Assembly: GCF_901686465.1 (NCBI RefSeq)
Contig: NZ_LR594487.1
Location: 2,263,020-2,327,019, forward strand
Direction: 5' to 3'
Length of the DNA stretch: 64,000 nt
Source: Halorubrum sp. DM2
GTDB taxonomy: Archaea > Halobacteriota > Halobacteria > Halobacteriales > Haloferacaceae
Under the pieces are notes generated by a model. It ran no database searches and was not told where the DNA came from. It saw only the letters and a program-made list of their open reading frames with translations. Below are positions 18,801 through 26,682 of this stretch, in pieces; position 1 is the stretch's first letter; each line of letters begins with the position of its first letter. Both the position numbers and the translations under genes were made by a program.

Positions 18801-19430
18801 CCGGTGAACATGCTTGCGATCGACGAGTACGAGGAGGTTCAGGGGGCGCTCGACGAGCTGCAGGAGCGCCGGGACGTCCTCGTCGAAGAACGCGACGCCA
18901 TCGAGGAGCGCATCGAGGGGTACGAGGCGGCGAAAAAGGAGACGTTCATGGAGACGTTCGAGTCGATCAACGATCACTTTCAGGACATCTTCGCTCGCCT
19001 TTCCGCGGGGTCGGGTGACCTCGTCTTGGAGAACCCGGAGGACCCGTTCGAGGAGGGGCTGACGATGAAAGCGCAGCCGGCGGACAAGCCGGTTCAGCGG
19101 CTCGACGCGATGAGCGGCGGCGAGAAGTCGCTCACCGCGCTCTCTTTCATCTTCGCCGTCCAGCGGCACAACCCCGCGCCGTTCTACGCGCTCGACGAGA
19201 TCGACGCGTTCCTCGACGCGGTCAACGCCGAGCGCGTCGGCGAGATGATAGAGGAGCTGGCCGAGGAGGCGCAGTTCGTCGTCGTCGGCCACCGCTCGGC
19301 GCTGCTGGAGCGCTCGGACCGCGCCATCGGCGTCACGATGCAGGGCGACAACCTCTCGGCGGTGACCGGGATGCAGTTCGGCGACAACGCCGACGAGGGG
19401 GAGGAAAGCGAGGTGAGCGCGGATGACTGA
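15837..19430 (+). CDS. smc: Chromosome segregation ATPase SMC
   Basis: Ring-forming ATPase that organises chromosomes. The 1197-residue protein has the N-terminal Walker A TGPNGSGKSN (about residue 33), a first coiled-coil arm (about 170-500), the hinge (about 525-690, with the glycine-rich MTGGSGGGSRYSF marking its end), the returning arm, the signature MSGGEKSLTALSF and the Walker B FYALDEIDAFLDA. All ATPase motifs are intact and the length is normal. The stop overlaps the scpA start by eight bases, so the condensin subunits are translationally coupled. Confidence 0.97.
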   Translation: MHITEVVLDGFKSFGRTTRIPFYEDFTVVTGPNGSGKSNIIDGVLFALGLARTRGIRAKKLTDLIYNPGHDDGEESGGPKEASVTVVLSNEDGALDRSQVVSAAGTENVGDVSEITIKRRVKETEDNYYSYYYLNGRSVNLSDVQDLLAAAGVTPEGYNVVMQGDVTEIINMTPYQRRGIVDEIAGVAEFDEKKEAAYEELDTVEDRIGEADLRIGEKEERLDQLADERETALQYQDLRDELEEYRGFRKASELEEKRETLATVADDVEEAEAELDELRSELDARQGKLTRLEEDLADLNHEIETKGEDEQIQIRSEIESIKGEISRLEDKIESAESRAESAENDRRQAFVQIDRKEETIEELDDDIRETKVEKASVKSELATKRSELADVEAEIEGADTEFDELKADLSEKKESIESLREEKNETQREKDRLLDEARRRSNAVSEAREELEEARESLPEHKARISELKSELDKAEKNEATIEDAVADLFAEKAESEERLEEIESTLREKQNEYAKLEAAADQRGDASWPRAVTEVKNGGIDGVHGAVGELGSVGAEYAEACETAAGGRLANVVVDDDGVGSTCIDYLKQRNAGRATFLPITKMDDRSLPRKPSLPGVVDFARNLVDYDAEYESIFSYVLGSTLVVEDMSTARELMGDFRMVTLDGDLVEKSGAMTGGSGGGSRYSFTKSGGGKLERLATEISDLEDERRSVQSEIDALDDDIEDARDRKADAAERVRSLEADVERAEDDLAEAEARIEELEAELEELEAERESVDAEMTSLDEELSEIDAEIDELAAEIDEIEAELADSKIPELSERADEIRAEIDELEDRMNSLDGRINELELEKGYAEDALDDLHDDVEEAQNAKAEAEEAIADHEAAIEEKQAELDEKKEAIADLEEELTELKEEREDLREEIREATQRRDEQRSLVSEAESELSDLTDRRDRLEWEIDELESQVGDYDAAEIPDLDEVESRIEDLNAEMEALEPVNMLAIDEYEEVQGALDELQERRDVLVEERDAIEERIEGYEAAKKETFMETFESINDHFQDIFARLSAGSGDLVLENPEDPFEEGLTMKAQPADKPVQRLDAMSGGEKSLTALSFIFAVQRHNPAPFYALDEIDAFLDAVNAERVGEMIEELAEEAQFVVVGHRSALLERSDRAIGVTMQGDNLSAVTGMQFGDNADEGEESEVSADD

Positions 19431-20430
19431 GGACGGTGTCCCCGACCTCGACCTGACGAGCGAGCGCAACGGGGCCGACCCGTTCGCCGACGACCAGTCC
19501 GGTGACGAGGGGTCCGGTGACGAGGGGTCCGGTGACGAGGAGTTCGACGCGGCCGACGATCCCGCTTCCGACCCGGGTGACGACCCCGCTCCCGGCCCTG
19601 ACGTGACCGGCGTCTCGCCGCCGGACGAGACCGACGACGACGAGGTCGAACCCGTCGAACTCCTCGTCCAACTCGCCGAGGAGGGGGAGATCGAGCCGTG
19701 GGACATCGACATCGTACAGGTGACGGACGCCTTCTTGGAGAAGCTCGACGAGACGGACCTCCGAACGACCGGGCGGGCGCTGTTTTACGCCAGCGTCTTA
19801 CTCCGCATGAAAAGCGACGGCATGCTGGCCGACGACGACGAGGATGAGGAGCCGGAACCGGAGCCGTGGGAGGTCGCGATGGAGGGCGGCGCGCCCGACC
19901 CCGCGGACGGCGACTTCGACCCCGTCGACGAGCTGGAAGCCGAGATGGACCGTCGGCTCGACCGCAAGAACACCCGGGGATCGCCGGAGACGCTCGACGA
20001 ACTCGTCCGCGAACTGCGCGAGGCCGAGCGCGGCTCGTGGTGGAAAGAGTCCCGCGAGTACGACACCTCCGAGTCGCCGAGCGGCCACGCCCGCGGCACG
20101 CAGACGCTCGATTACCACACGGGCGACGAGTTCCGGCAGGACGGCGAGCCGACCGCGGGCGAGGCGACCGACCGCACCCACGACGAGGACATCGAGGAGG
20201 TGATAGTCGAGATCGACAACGCCCTCCGGACGCACTTCGACCGCGGGCGCACGGAGGTGCTGTTCGCCGAGATCGAGAGCGCGGGCGGGCGACCCTTCAT
20301 GACGTACCTCGCGCTCCTCTTTATGGCCCACCGCGGCTCGGTCCGGCTCCAGCAGGACGAGCTGTTCGGCGACCTGTGGGTGAAAGATCCGACGGCGATG
20401 ACCGGAGAGTCGGAAGCGATCGCGGACTAA
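19423..20430 (+). CDS. scpA: Segregation and condensation protein ScpA (kleisin)
   Basis: Kleisin that bridges the SMC heads. The conserved ScpA core starts at EPVELLVQLAEEGEIEPWDI (about residue 75) and continues through DAFLEKLDETDLRTTGRALF; the C-terminal winged helix (THFDRGRTEVLFAEIESAGG onward) binds the SMC head. An acidic disordered N-terminal tail of about 70 residues contains the near-repeats SGDEGSGDEGSGDEE. The ATG lies inside the smc coding end (eight-base overlap). ScpB is not visible nearby. Confidence 0.93.
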   Translation: MTEDGVPDLDLTSERNGADPFADDQSGDEGSGDEGSGDEEFDAADDPASDPGDDPAPGPDVTGVSPPDETDDDEVEPVELLVQLAEEGEIEPWDIDIVQVTDAFLEKLDETDLRTTGRALFYASVLLRMKSDGMLADDDEDEEPEPEPWEVAMEGGAPDPADGDFDPVDELEAEMDRRLDRKNTRGSPETLDELVRELREAERGSWWKESREYDTSESPSGHARGTQTLDYHTGDEFRQDGEPTAGEATDRTHDEDIEEVIVEIDNALRTHFDRGRTEVLFAEIESAGGRPFMTYLALLFMAHRGSVRLQQDELFGDLWVKDPTAMTGESEAIAD

Positions 20431-20469
20431 TACGTTTCCGGTTATAAATCGCTGATCGACACGGACACT

Positions 20470-20775
20470 CCCGAAGCCCCAGCCGCTCGCTACGACGAAA
20501 CCGACGCCGTGACCGAGACCGCCGAAGCCCCAGCCGCGAGGCGGGCGCACGCTCGCTGTGGTCCTCAGTCGCTCACTTCGTTCGCTCCTTGCGGTCCTTG
20601 CTTCGCCTCCGCCCGCCTCGCGGCTGCCCCTTCGAGTCCCACCCCACACAGCGACCGCACCTCACACCTCCCCAGCCTCGTCGGTCGCCGTCGCTTCGCT
20701 CGGCGACCGACTCCCTCGCGCGTGCTGGCTCGCGGCCTGTCGGCCGCTCGCAGGCGCGCGCCACCGCACCGCAGA
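20470..20775 (+). repeat. Dispersed structured element, copy 2
   Basis: Plus-strand copy located between the convergent scpA and MTA phosphorylase genes. Two CCGAAGCCCCAGCC boxes (20471-20484 and 20523-20535) are followed by stem A (20531-20547 with 20610-20626, 17 bp perfect), a conserved GCCCCTTCGAGTCCCACCC segment, stem B (20680-20690 with 20701-20711, 11 bp perfect) and stem C (20732-20737 with 20742-20747, 6 bp). It ends GGCGCGCGCCACCGCA. Compared with copies 1 and 3, stem bases change on both sides so that pairing is kept. Its 3' end lies a few bases from the stop codon of the minus-strand gene. Confidence 0.88.
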
Positions 20776-20780
20776 TTTGT

Positions 20781-21647
20781 TTATAAGTAGTCGCCCAGCA
20801 ACGGCTCGACGCGTTCTTTGGTTTCGTCCGGAATCGCCTCGGTCGGCGTGTTGACCGTGCCTTCCAGCGAGCTGTGCGCGTCACACTCCAGATCCTCCGG
20901 CAGCGTCCGCACGGCCTCCTCGACGGCGGCTTTGATCGCCTTCTGGTTCTGTTCCGCGTTTTCCAGCACCTCTTCGAGCGTCACCTCGCTGTCCTCTTTC
21001 CAGACGTCGTAGTCGGTGACGCCGGCGATCGTCGCGTACGCGATCTCGGCCTCGCGGGCCAGTTTGGCCTCCGGAATCGCGGTCATGCCGACGAGGTCCC
21101 AGCCTTGGCTCTTGTAGAACTCCGACTCGGCGCGCGTGGAGTACTGCGGCCCCTCGATACAGACGTACGTGCCGCCCTTCACGACGCCGGTGTCGTCGGG
21201 CGCGGCCGACTCGGCCGCCTCGGTGAGGTGGTCGACGAGTTCGGGACTGTACGGGTCCGCGAACGGCTGGTGGACGACGACGCCGTCGCCGTAAAAGGAG
21301 AGGTCCCGGTGTTTCGTCCGGTCGTAGATCTGGTCGGGGACGACGAGCGTGCCGGGCTCTAGTTCCTCCTTCAGGCTGCCGACCGCGTTCGACGCGAACA
21401 CGTGAGTGACGCCGGCCTTCTTCAGCGCGTACATGTTGGCGCGGTACGGCAGGTCGGTCGGGGAGACGCCGTGGTTCGAGCCGTGCCGCGGGAGGAACGC
21501 GACCTCGCGGCCGGTGTCGCCGAACTCGCCGATCGTCACCGCGTCGCTCGGCTGTCCGTACGGCGTGTCGAACTCGACCTCTCGCACGTCGTTCAGGGGG
21601 AGCGCCTCGTAGATGCCGCTGCCGCCGATGAATCCGATGGTTCCCAT
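20781..21647 (-). CDS. mtnP: S-methyl-5'-thioadenosine phosphorylase
   Basis: Purine nucleoside phosphorylase of the MTAP class; cleaves methylthioadenosine, or methylthioinosine in some archaea, to recycle methionine and purine. The N-terminal phosphate loop FIGGSGIYE, the PRHGSNHGVSPTDLPYRANM block and the substrate motif EGPQYSTRAESEFYK followed by GMTAIPEA are typical. At 288 residues it has normal length. It converges with scpA across repeat copy 2. An AT-rich box just upstream (cttataag, about 21671-21678) suggests a short-leader transcript. Confidence 0.93.
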   Translation of the reverse strand: MGTIGFIGGSGIYEALPLNDVREVEFDTPYGQPSDAVTIGEFGDTGREVAFLPRHGSNHGVSPTDLPYRANMYALKKAGVTHVFASNAVGSLKEELEPGTLVVPDQIYDRTKHRDLSFYGDGVVVHQPFADPYSPELVDHLTEAAESAAPDDTGVVKGGTYVCIEGPQYSTRAESEFYKSQGWDLVGMTAIPEAKLAREAEIAYATIAGVTDYDVWKEDSEVTLEEVLENAEQNQKAIKAAVEEAVRTLPEDLECDAHSSLEGTVNTPTEAIPDETKERVEPLLGDYL

Positions 21648-21704
21648 ACCCGGAGTGCGCCCGCTCGCTACTTATAAGGAGTGAACCCGCGTCGCCGACT
21701 CGCC

Positions 21705-22703
21705 TCACAGCAGCCAGCGCACCGCCGCGAGCGCGAGTGCGCTCACGACGAGCAGGTGGACCAACACCGCGCCGACGGGCGCAGCGCCGACCGCGCGCAT
21801 GTCGTCGACCCGGATCGAGAGGCCGAGTCCGACGAACGCCAGCGCGAACAGCGCGTCCGAGACGCGGCCGATCGACGCCAGCGCCGCCGGCGACAGCAGC
21901 CCGCTGTTGGCCGCCGCCGCCACGGCGAGAAAGCCCAGCAGGAACTTCGGGAACTCCGCCCACAGCCGCCGGACGCCCGGCTCCGCCGCCGAGCGCGCCG
22001 TGTACGCAAGCGAGTACGCGACCGCGACCCCGCCCAGAAGCGAGTTGCGCGCCAGCTTCGTCACCGTGGCCCACTGGCCCGCCTCGGGTGAGTACGCGAA
22101 CCCCGCGGCCGCGACGGGACCGGTCGAGAACATGCTCACGCCCGCCCAGACGCCGAACTGGCGGCTCGACAGGCCGAGCCACTCGCCCGCCAGCGGGAAC
22201 GCGACGAGCGTCACCGCGTCGAACAGCAGCACGGTCGCGGCCGCGAAGGTGATCGCGGCCCCGCGGGCGTCCAACACTCGCCCGATCGCGACGACCGCGG
22301 AGACGCCGCAGACGCTCGCGCCGGCCGCCAGAAGCGACGAGGTCGGCGACCCGATCCGAAAGAGACCGCGCGCGACGACCTCCGCGAACAGGAGGCCGCC
22401 GGCGACGAACGCGACCACCAGTCCGAGGACGGTCGGTCCGGCCGCGAGGAACTCCTCGACGGCGACCGCCGCGCCGAGCAGGACAATCCCGGTCTCCAAG
22501 AACAGCTTGTCGACGCCCACGCCCGGCTCCGCGATCTCGGGCGTCCCGACCGTGTTCCCGACGCCGACGCCGAGCGCGACGGCGACGACGAGCGGCTGGA
22601 GGCCGGGGACCCCGTCCGCGACGAGCGTCGCGACGAGCGCGCCGCCCGCGAGGAGCGCGAGACCGGGCAGGTACGCTCGGACCGCCTCGGCGATCCCGGT
22701 CAC
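21705..22703 (-). CDS. YeiH/YadS-like putative anion (sulfate) exporter
   Basis: A 332-residue membrane protein of the UPF0324/YeiH family with about ten hydrophobic helices; bacterial relatives are called putative sulfate exporters, without firm proof. Family landmarks include GVGVGNTVGTPE and DKLFLETGIVLLGAAVAVEE in the first third and GASVCGVSAVVAIGRV mid-protein. The open frame extends to 22892, but the extension is arginine-rich and unlike the family. The GTG at 22703, which overlaps the stop of the upstream small gene as GTGA, gives MTGIAEAVRAYLPGLALLAG and is the likely start. Confidence 0.82.
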   Translation of the reverse strand: MTGIAEAVRAYLPGLALLAGGALVATLVADGVPGLQPLVVAVALGVGVGNTVGTPEIAEPGVGVDKLFLETGIVLLGAAVAVEEFLAAGPTVLGLVVAFVAGGLLFAEVVARGLFRIGSPTSSLLAAGASVCGVSAVVAIGRVLDARGAAITFAAATVLLFDAVTLVAFPLAGEWLGLSSRQFGVWAGVSMFSTGPVAAAGFAYSPEAGQWATVTKLARNSLLGGVAVAYSLAYTARSAAEPGVRRLWAEFPKFLLGFLAVAAAANSGLLSPAALASIGRVSDALFALAFVGLGLSIRVDDMRAVGAAPVGAVLVHLLVVSALALAAVRWLL

Positions 22704-22867
22704 AGCGCCTGCCCGACGAGGTGCGCGGCGACGATCCCGAGCCCCAGCGCGAGCGCCTGCCAGCCGCGGTCGAGCGCGGTCCAGCGGTCGACGATCCCGC
22801 CGTCGGCCGCCGAGCGTTCCGCCGTCGGGCCGCCCGGTCCCGTCCCGTCGTCGCCGTTCGATGCCAT
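22700..22867 (-). CDS. Small single-helix membrane protein upstream of the YeiH-like gene
   Basis: A 55-residue reading frame from ATG 22867 (MASNGDDGTGPGG...) with an acidic/polar N-terminal half and one C-terminal transmembrane helix (WQALALGLGIVAAHLVGQAL). Its TGA overlaps the GTG of the transporter in a GTGA arrangement, so the two are almost certainly translated together. The small size, single helix and tight coupling suggest an accessory subunit or regulator of the transporter; this is inference and I cannot name a family. Confidence 0.65.
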   Translation of the reverse strand: MASNGDDGTGPGGPTAERSAADGGIVDRWTALDRGWQALALGLGIVAAHLVGQAL

Positions 22868-22921
22868 GGCTGCGACTCGGCCGGGACGCCACTTACTGGT
22901 GTCGCTCGCGTCCGGGTCCGA

Positions 22922-24358
22922 TCAGTCGTCGGCCTCGGCCGCGACCTCGTCGTCCGGGTCGGTCGCGACGGCGTCGGCGTCCGTCGCCTCGTCGTCGGTG
23001 GCATCCTCGTCCGCCGCCTCCTCGTCGAGCCGCGGGAAGTTCTCGATGGTCGCGTCGCGGAAGGCTTCCTCGTCGAACTCGTAGTCGTTCTGGAAGAAGC
23101 CGAGGACGGTCTCCACGTCGGTCATCGCGTTCTTCAGCGCGGTCGACGCGCCCGGCGAGGGCGTGATGTTGAACAGGATGCCGTCCTCGGTGATCTTCGC
23201 TTCGCCCATGTCGAGCTCCTTGTTCTCGGTGTCGACGATCTGCGGGCGGACGCCGCCGTACCCCTTCGCGCGGTCGATGTCGTCGACGTCGACGCTCGGG
23301 ACGACCTTCTGGACGTCCGGCAGGAAGGCGCGCTTGCCGACCACCGGGAGGTCGTACACGAGGTTGCGCACGACGTACGGGAAGAGGATCTTGTCCGAGA
23401 GGATGTTGACGTAGCTCAGGACGGAGTCGGGGTTGAAGCCGAACACGTCGACGAAGTCGCTCACCGTCGAGAGGTGACCGCGTTCGAGCGCGGGCACGAG
23501 CTTCGCCGTCGGGCCGAACCGGGTGATCCCGTCGTCGTGGACGTCGGCGTCGCCGTGGACCGCCGCGAACGGGAGCTTCTTCATCTGGAGCGTGTACACC
23601 TTCCCGTTCAGCAGGTCGTCCGCGAGGAAGAAGCTCCCCGCGACCGGGAGCAGCGACATCCCCTCGCCGTACCCCATCTCCTTGGCGAACTGGAGGCTGT
23701 GCGACCCGGCCGCGACGACGACCGCCTCGGCGTCGAAGTCGCCGTCGTCGGTCTCGACGAGGAACCCGTCGCCGCGCTCGTCGACGTTCGTCACGGTCGT
23801 GCCGAGGTGGACGGAGACACCCTCCTCCGCGCGGGCGGCGTCGACGAACGACTCCGCGACCGCGCCGTAGTCGACCACGTAACCGTCGGGCGTCTGGAGC
23901 GCCTTCAGCTCCGTGCCGGGGTCGCGCCCCTCGACGACCTTCGGCTCCAGCTCTTCGATCTCCTCGCGGCCGATCTCGCGGAGCTTCGGGAACAGGTCGC
24001 CGAACCCGTTCTCGCGGTAGCGCTCCTCCAGCTTGGCGACCTCCTCGTCGCCGACGCCGAGGACCATCTTGCTCCGCTTGCTGTGCATCTCGCGGTCGGG
24101 GTCTTTCCCTTCGAGGTACCCCGCGAGCAGCTCTGCGCCCTCCTTGACCTCCTCCGCCTTCTCTAAGGTGTAGTTCGTCTCGATGTCCCCGAAGTGGAGG
24201 GTCTGTGAGTTGTTCGTCCGGTGGGAGTTGATCGCGGCGATCTCCCGCTCCTTCTCGATCAGCGTGACGTCCTCGATGTCGGTGAACTTCGCGACCGTGT
24301 ACAGAAGCGACGCCCCGCTGATTCCACCGCCGACGATTACGAGATCGGTGTCAGACAT
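22922..24358 (-). CDS. mqo: Malate:quinone oxidoreductase
   Basis: FAD-dependent peripheral membrane enzyme that oxidises malate to oxaloacetate and reduces quinone. The Rossmann FAD motif is at the N-terminus (VIVGGGISGASLLY), followed by the Mqo-specific INSHRTNNSQTLHFGDIETN. The C-terminal FAD segment is near VDYGAVAES and NITPSPGASTALKNAMTD. An acidic disordered tail of about 40 residues closes the 478-residue protein. It appears monocistronic, with an AT-rich region upstream (about 24395-24415). Confidence 0.9.
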   Translation of the reverse strand: MSDTDLVIVGGGISGASLLYTVAKFTDIEDVTLIEKEREIAAINSHRTNNSQTLHFGDIETNYTLEKAEEVKEGAELLAGYLEGKDPDREMHSKRSKMVLGVGDEEVAKLEERYRENGFGDLFPKLREIGREEIEELEPKVVEGRDPGTELKALQTPDGYVVDYGAVAESFVDAARAEEGVSVHLGTTVTNVDERGDGFLVETDDGDFDAEAVVVAAGSHSLQFAKEMGYGEGMSLLPVAGSFFLADDLLNGKVYTLQMKKLPFAAVHGDADVHDDGITRFGPTAKLVPALERGHLSTVSDFVDVFGFNPDSVLSYVNILSDKILFPYVVRNLVYDLPVVGKRAFLPDVQKVVPSVDVDDIDRAKGYGGVRPQIVDTENKELDMGEAKITEDGILFNITPSPGASTALKNAMTDVETVLGFFQNDYEFDEEAFRDATIENFPRLDEEAADEDATDDEATDADAVATDPDDEVAAEADD

Positions 24359-24525
24359 GCGTGGTGAAAGCTCACGTCGTCAGACGACCTCCCCCGTTAA
24401 CCCTTTTACCATCCATTCCCGAAATCGAGCGGTAGAGAGGCTACAAACGTCGATTAACTGTACGACGATCGTCGAAATATCTGGGGGATTCTCGACCGGT
24501 TCGATCGCTTCGTTTCCGCGTCTCC

Positions 24526-25233
24526 TCACCCGTCTCGTACGGTCCGATACCGCTCTCGGACGGCTTCGAACAGCTCTCGTCCGGCGTCGGTGCGGAGCCG
24601 CGGCTCGGTCGTCGCGAAGAACTCGTCGAGGTCGTCGTACTCGCGGAACGCGTCGGGGTCGCCGCGGTCCGGGTCGTACCGGTCGCCGCGCTCGTAGCGG
24701 ACGGCCTGAAGGCAGGTGTCGAGGAGGTCACACTCCTTGACGAGGCGCGCCTCGGGCGACTCGCGGGCCTCGTACGCCTCCCACGCGTCCCGGACGCGCT
24801 CCGGGAGCGGTCCGGCGAGGTCGCGCATCGCGGCGCGCTCGGCGGCGACCTTCGCCTCGCGGTCGGCCGCCTCCGCGGCCGAGTCGCCGCCGTCGCCCGC
24901 ATCGTCGCCGTCGTCCGCGTCGCTCGCCCGCGTCGCCACGTCGCCCGTCTCGGCCTCGGCGACGTCGTGGACGACCGCGAGCCGGAGCGCGCGGTCGAGG
25001 TCGACGCCCGGCAGGTCCGTTGCGAGCCGGTCGCCGAGCGCCACGACGAGATACGCGACCCCCCACGAGTGGGCCGCGACCGACTCGGGGTCGTCGACCC
25101 CGCGGAGCTGCCAGCCCGTGCGCCGCTCGTCTTTCAGCTCGTAGGCCGCGAGCACCGCGTCGAGCGCGCGGTCGAGGTCGTCGTCGCGGTCGTCTCTCGT
25201 GTCGCGGTCGCCACTGTCGCCGTCGTCGCCCAT
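24526..25233 (-). CDS. HD-domain phosphohydrolase (YfbR/HDDC2-like)
   Basis: A 235-residue metal-dependent HD hydrolase, probably a 5'-nucleotidase-type enzyme. The metal ligands are visible as the His of ESVAAHSWGVAY, the HD of LAVVHDVAEAETGD and the later Asp in LVKECDLLDTCLQAVRY. An acidic insertion (DADDGDDAGDGGDSAAEAAD) sits after the HD motif. The downstream neighbour in the operon order, a phosphoribosyltransferase, starts just upstream on the same strand (12-base gap), so both may act in nucleotide salvage. Confidence 0.83.
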   Translation of the reverse strand: MGDDGDSGDRDTRDDRDDDLDRALDAVLAAYELKDERRTGWQLRGVDDPESVAAHSWGVAYLVVALGDRLATDLPGVDLDRALRLAVVHDVAEAETGDVATRASDADDGDDAGDGGDSAAEAADREAKVAAERAAMRDLAGPLPERVRDAWEAYEARESPEARLVKECDLLDTCLQAVRYERGDRYDPDRGDPDAFREYDDLDEFFATTEPRLRTDAGRELFEAVRERYRTVRDG

Positions 25234-25245
25234 CGCTCGGATCGG

Positions 25246-25941
25246 CTACTCGGCGAGCGCCCAACTCCCGTCGCCGACGGGTTCCGCCACGTCTCGCCGG
25301 ACCATCTCCTCGATAACCTCGTCGAGGCGGTCGGGCTGGGCGACCTCCATCTCGATCCGGCCGATGCCGTGGAACTCCTCCAGGTAGTGGCGCAGGTCGT
25401 CGCGCGAGAACGCGGACTCGTCGGCGCGCTCCATCGCGCCCTCCGTGAGGTCGACCATGTCTTCGAGGAAGTTCCACGGGTAGACGACCCACGTCCACTG
25501 TTCTAACTGCTCGCCGACGAAGTCCGGCTGGAACTCTGAGGTGCCGAGCAGCTGGAGCGTCGCGGTCCGGACCTCGCCGGCGTCGCGGTCCTCGACGTAC
25601 TCCTCCGCGCGGCGGATCGAGCCGCCGGTGTCGGCGATGTCGTCGATGATCAGGACGTTCTTCCCCTCCACGCTCCCCTCGGGCATCGGGTAGCGGATCT
25701 GCGGCTCGCCGCTCTTCTCGGCGGCCCCCACGTAGTGTTCCATCTTGAGGCTCGTGAGGTCGTTGAGACCGAGGAAGTCGCAGACACAGCGGCCCGCGAA
25801 CCAACCGCCGCGGGCCAGGGCGACGACCACGTCCGGCTCGAAGTCGGCCCGCTTCACCGCGTCGGAGACGTTGCGGCAGAGCCCGTAGATGTACTCCCAG
25901 TTGGTGAGCGTGCAGTCGAAGTCGTCCGGGAGGTCGCTCAT
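25246..25941 (-). CDS. Purine-type phosphoribosyltransferase
   Basis: A 231-residue type I phosphoribosyltransferase. The PRPP-binding loop VLIIDDIADTGGS (about residues 107-119) is intact, and the preceding DVVVALARGGWFAGR matches the family's loop region. It most resembles the archaeal hypoxanthine/xanthine salvage group, but the exact base cannot be read from sequence. It precedes the HD phosphohydrolase by 12 bases on the same strand. Confidence 0.85.
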   Translation of the reverse strand: MSDLPDDFDCTLTNWEYIYGLCRNVSDAVKRADFEPDVVVALARGGWFAGRCVCDFLGLNDLTSLKMEHYVGAAEKSGEPQIRYPMPEGSVEGKNVLIIDDIADTGGSIRRAEEYVEDRDAGEVRTATLQLLGTSEFQPDFVGEQLEQWTWVVYPWNFLEDMVDLTEGAMERADESAFSRDDLRHYLEEFHGIGRIEMEVAQPDRLDEVIEEMVRRDVAEPVGDGSWALAE

Positions 25942-26079
25942 ACGGGCGTACCTGCCAGCCGCGCGCTCATAAGGGTTTAGCTCCGCCGGCGCGCGGCCGT
26001 ACCGCTCGGCCGCCGATCGATTGTCGCCAGACGCCGCTCGACTCGTGGCCTGACGCTGCTCGGCCCGTGCCCCGCGCCG

Positions 26080-26682
26080 TCACCGAAGCGCCGAGATCAG
26101 CGCGATGCCGCCCGCGAGCAGCAGCGCGAGCGCGGCCACCGGCTGTCCGCCGCCGACCGCGAGGGTGACCCCGTAGACGAGGCCGGCCGCGACCGAGCCG
26201 ACGAGCAGGCTCGTCCCCGCGTGGACCGCGACGTTCCGCCGGACCCGCGCGCCGCGGCCGACCTGTTCACCGAGGGCGACGCCGTGGTCGGCGACGTCCC
26301 ACGCGACCGCCAGTCCGACGGCGGCGACGAGCAGCGACTCGCGGGGCGCGCCGCGGTAGCCCGCGACCCCGATCCCGATCACGCCGACGGCCGCGCCCCA
26401 CGTCAGGGCTCGCGTCGACCCCCGGAGCGCGCCGCCGAGGAACGCGAGCGCGGCGACCCCGAGCAGCGCCCCGCCGACCGGACTCGCGACCGCGCCCGCG
26501 GTCGCCGCGACGCCGGCGGCCGCGAGGCTCGCCACGATCGCCACCGTCGGGGGCCGCGCGTCCGTCTCGTGGAAGTCGGCGGTCGGATCGTCGGCGTTCG
26601 TCGCGCCCGTCGAAGCGTCGCCGCTCGTCGCGCCTGCCGAGCCCTCACCGCTCATCGCGCCCGTCGAACTCTCACCGCTCAT
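26080..26682 (-). CDS. Polytopic membrane protein at the end of the DUF58 operon
   Basis: A 200-residue protein with an Ala/Gly/Ser-rich N-terminal tail carrying near-repeats (MSGESSTGA, MSGEGSAGA, TSGDASTGA) and then about five hydrophobic segments from residue 48 on. It begins ATG 26682, overlapping the DUF58 stop as ATGA, so it is translated with that gene. Such membrane proteins are the usual last member of haloarchaeal DUF4129-DUF58 operons. No catalytic motif is visible and its function is unknown. Confidence 0.75.
   Translation of the reverse strand: MSGESSTGAMSGEGSAGATSGDASTGATNADDPTADFHETDARPPTVAIVASLAAAGVAATAGAVASPVGGALLGVAALAFLGGALRGSTRALTWGAAVGVIGIGVAGYRGAPRESLLVAAVGLAVAWDVADHGVALGEQVGRGARVRRNVAVHAGTSLLVGSVAAGLVYGVTLAVGGGQPVAALALLLAGGIALISALR

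Noticed and set aside
20881-23004. Long minus-strand frame of about 700 codons across mtnP and the YeiH-like gene
   Set aside because: Arg-rich composition and overlap with two well-identified genes in other frames.
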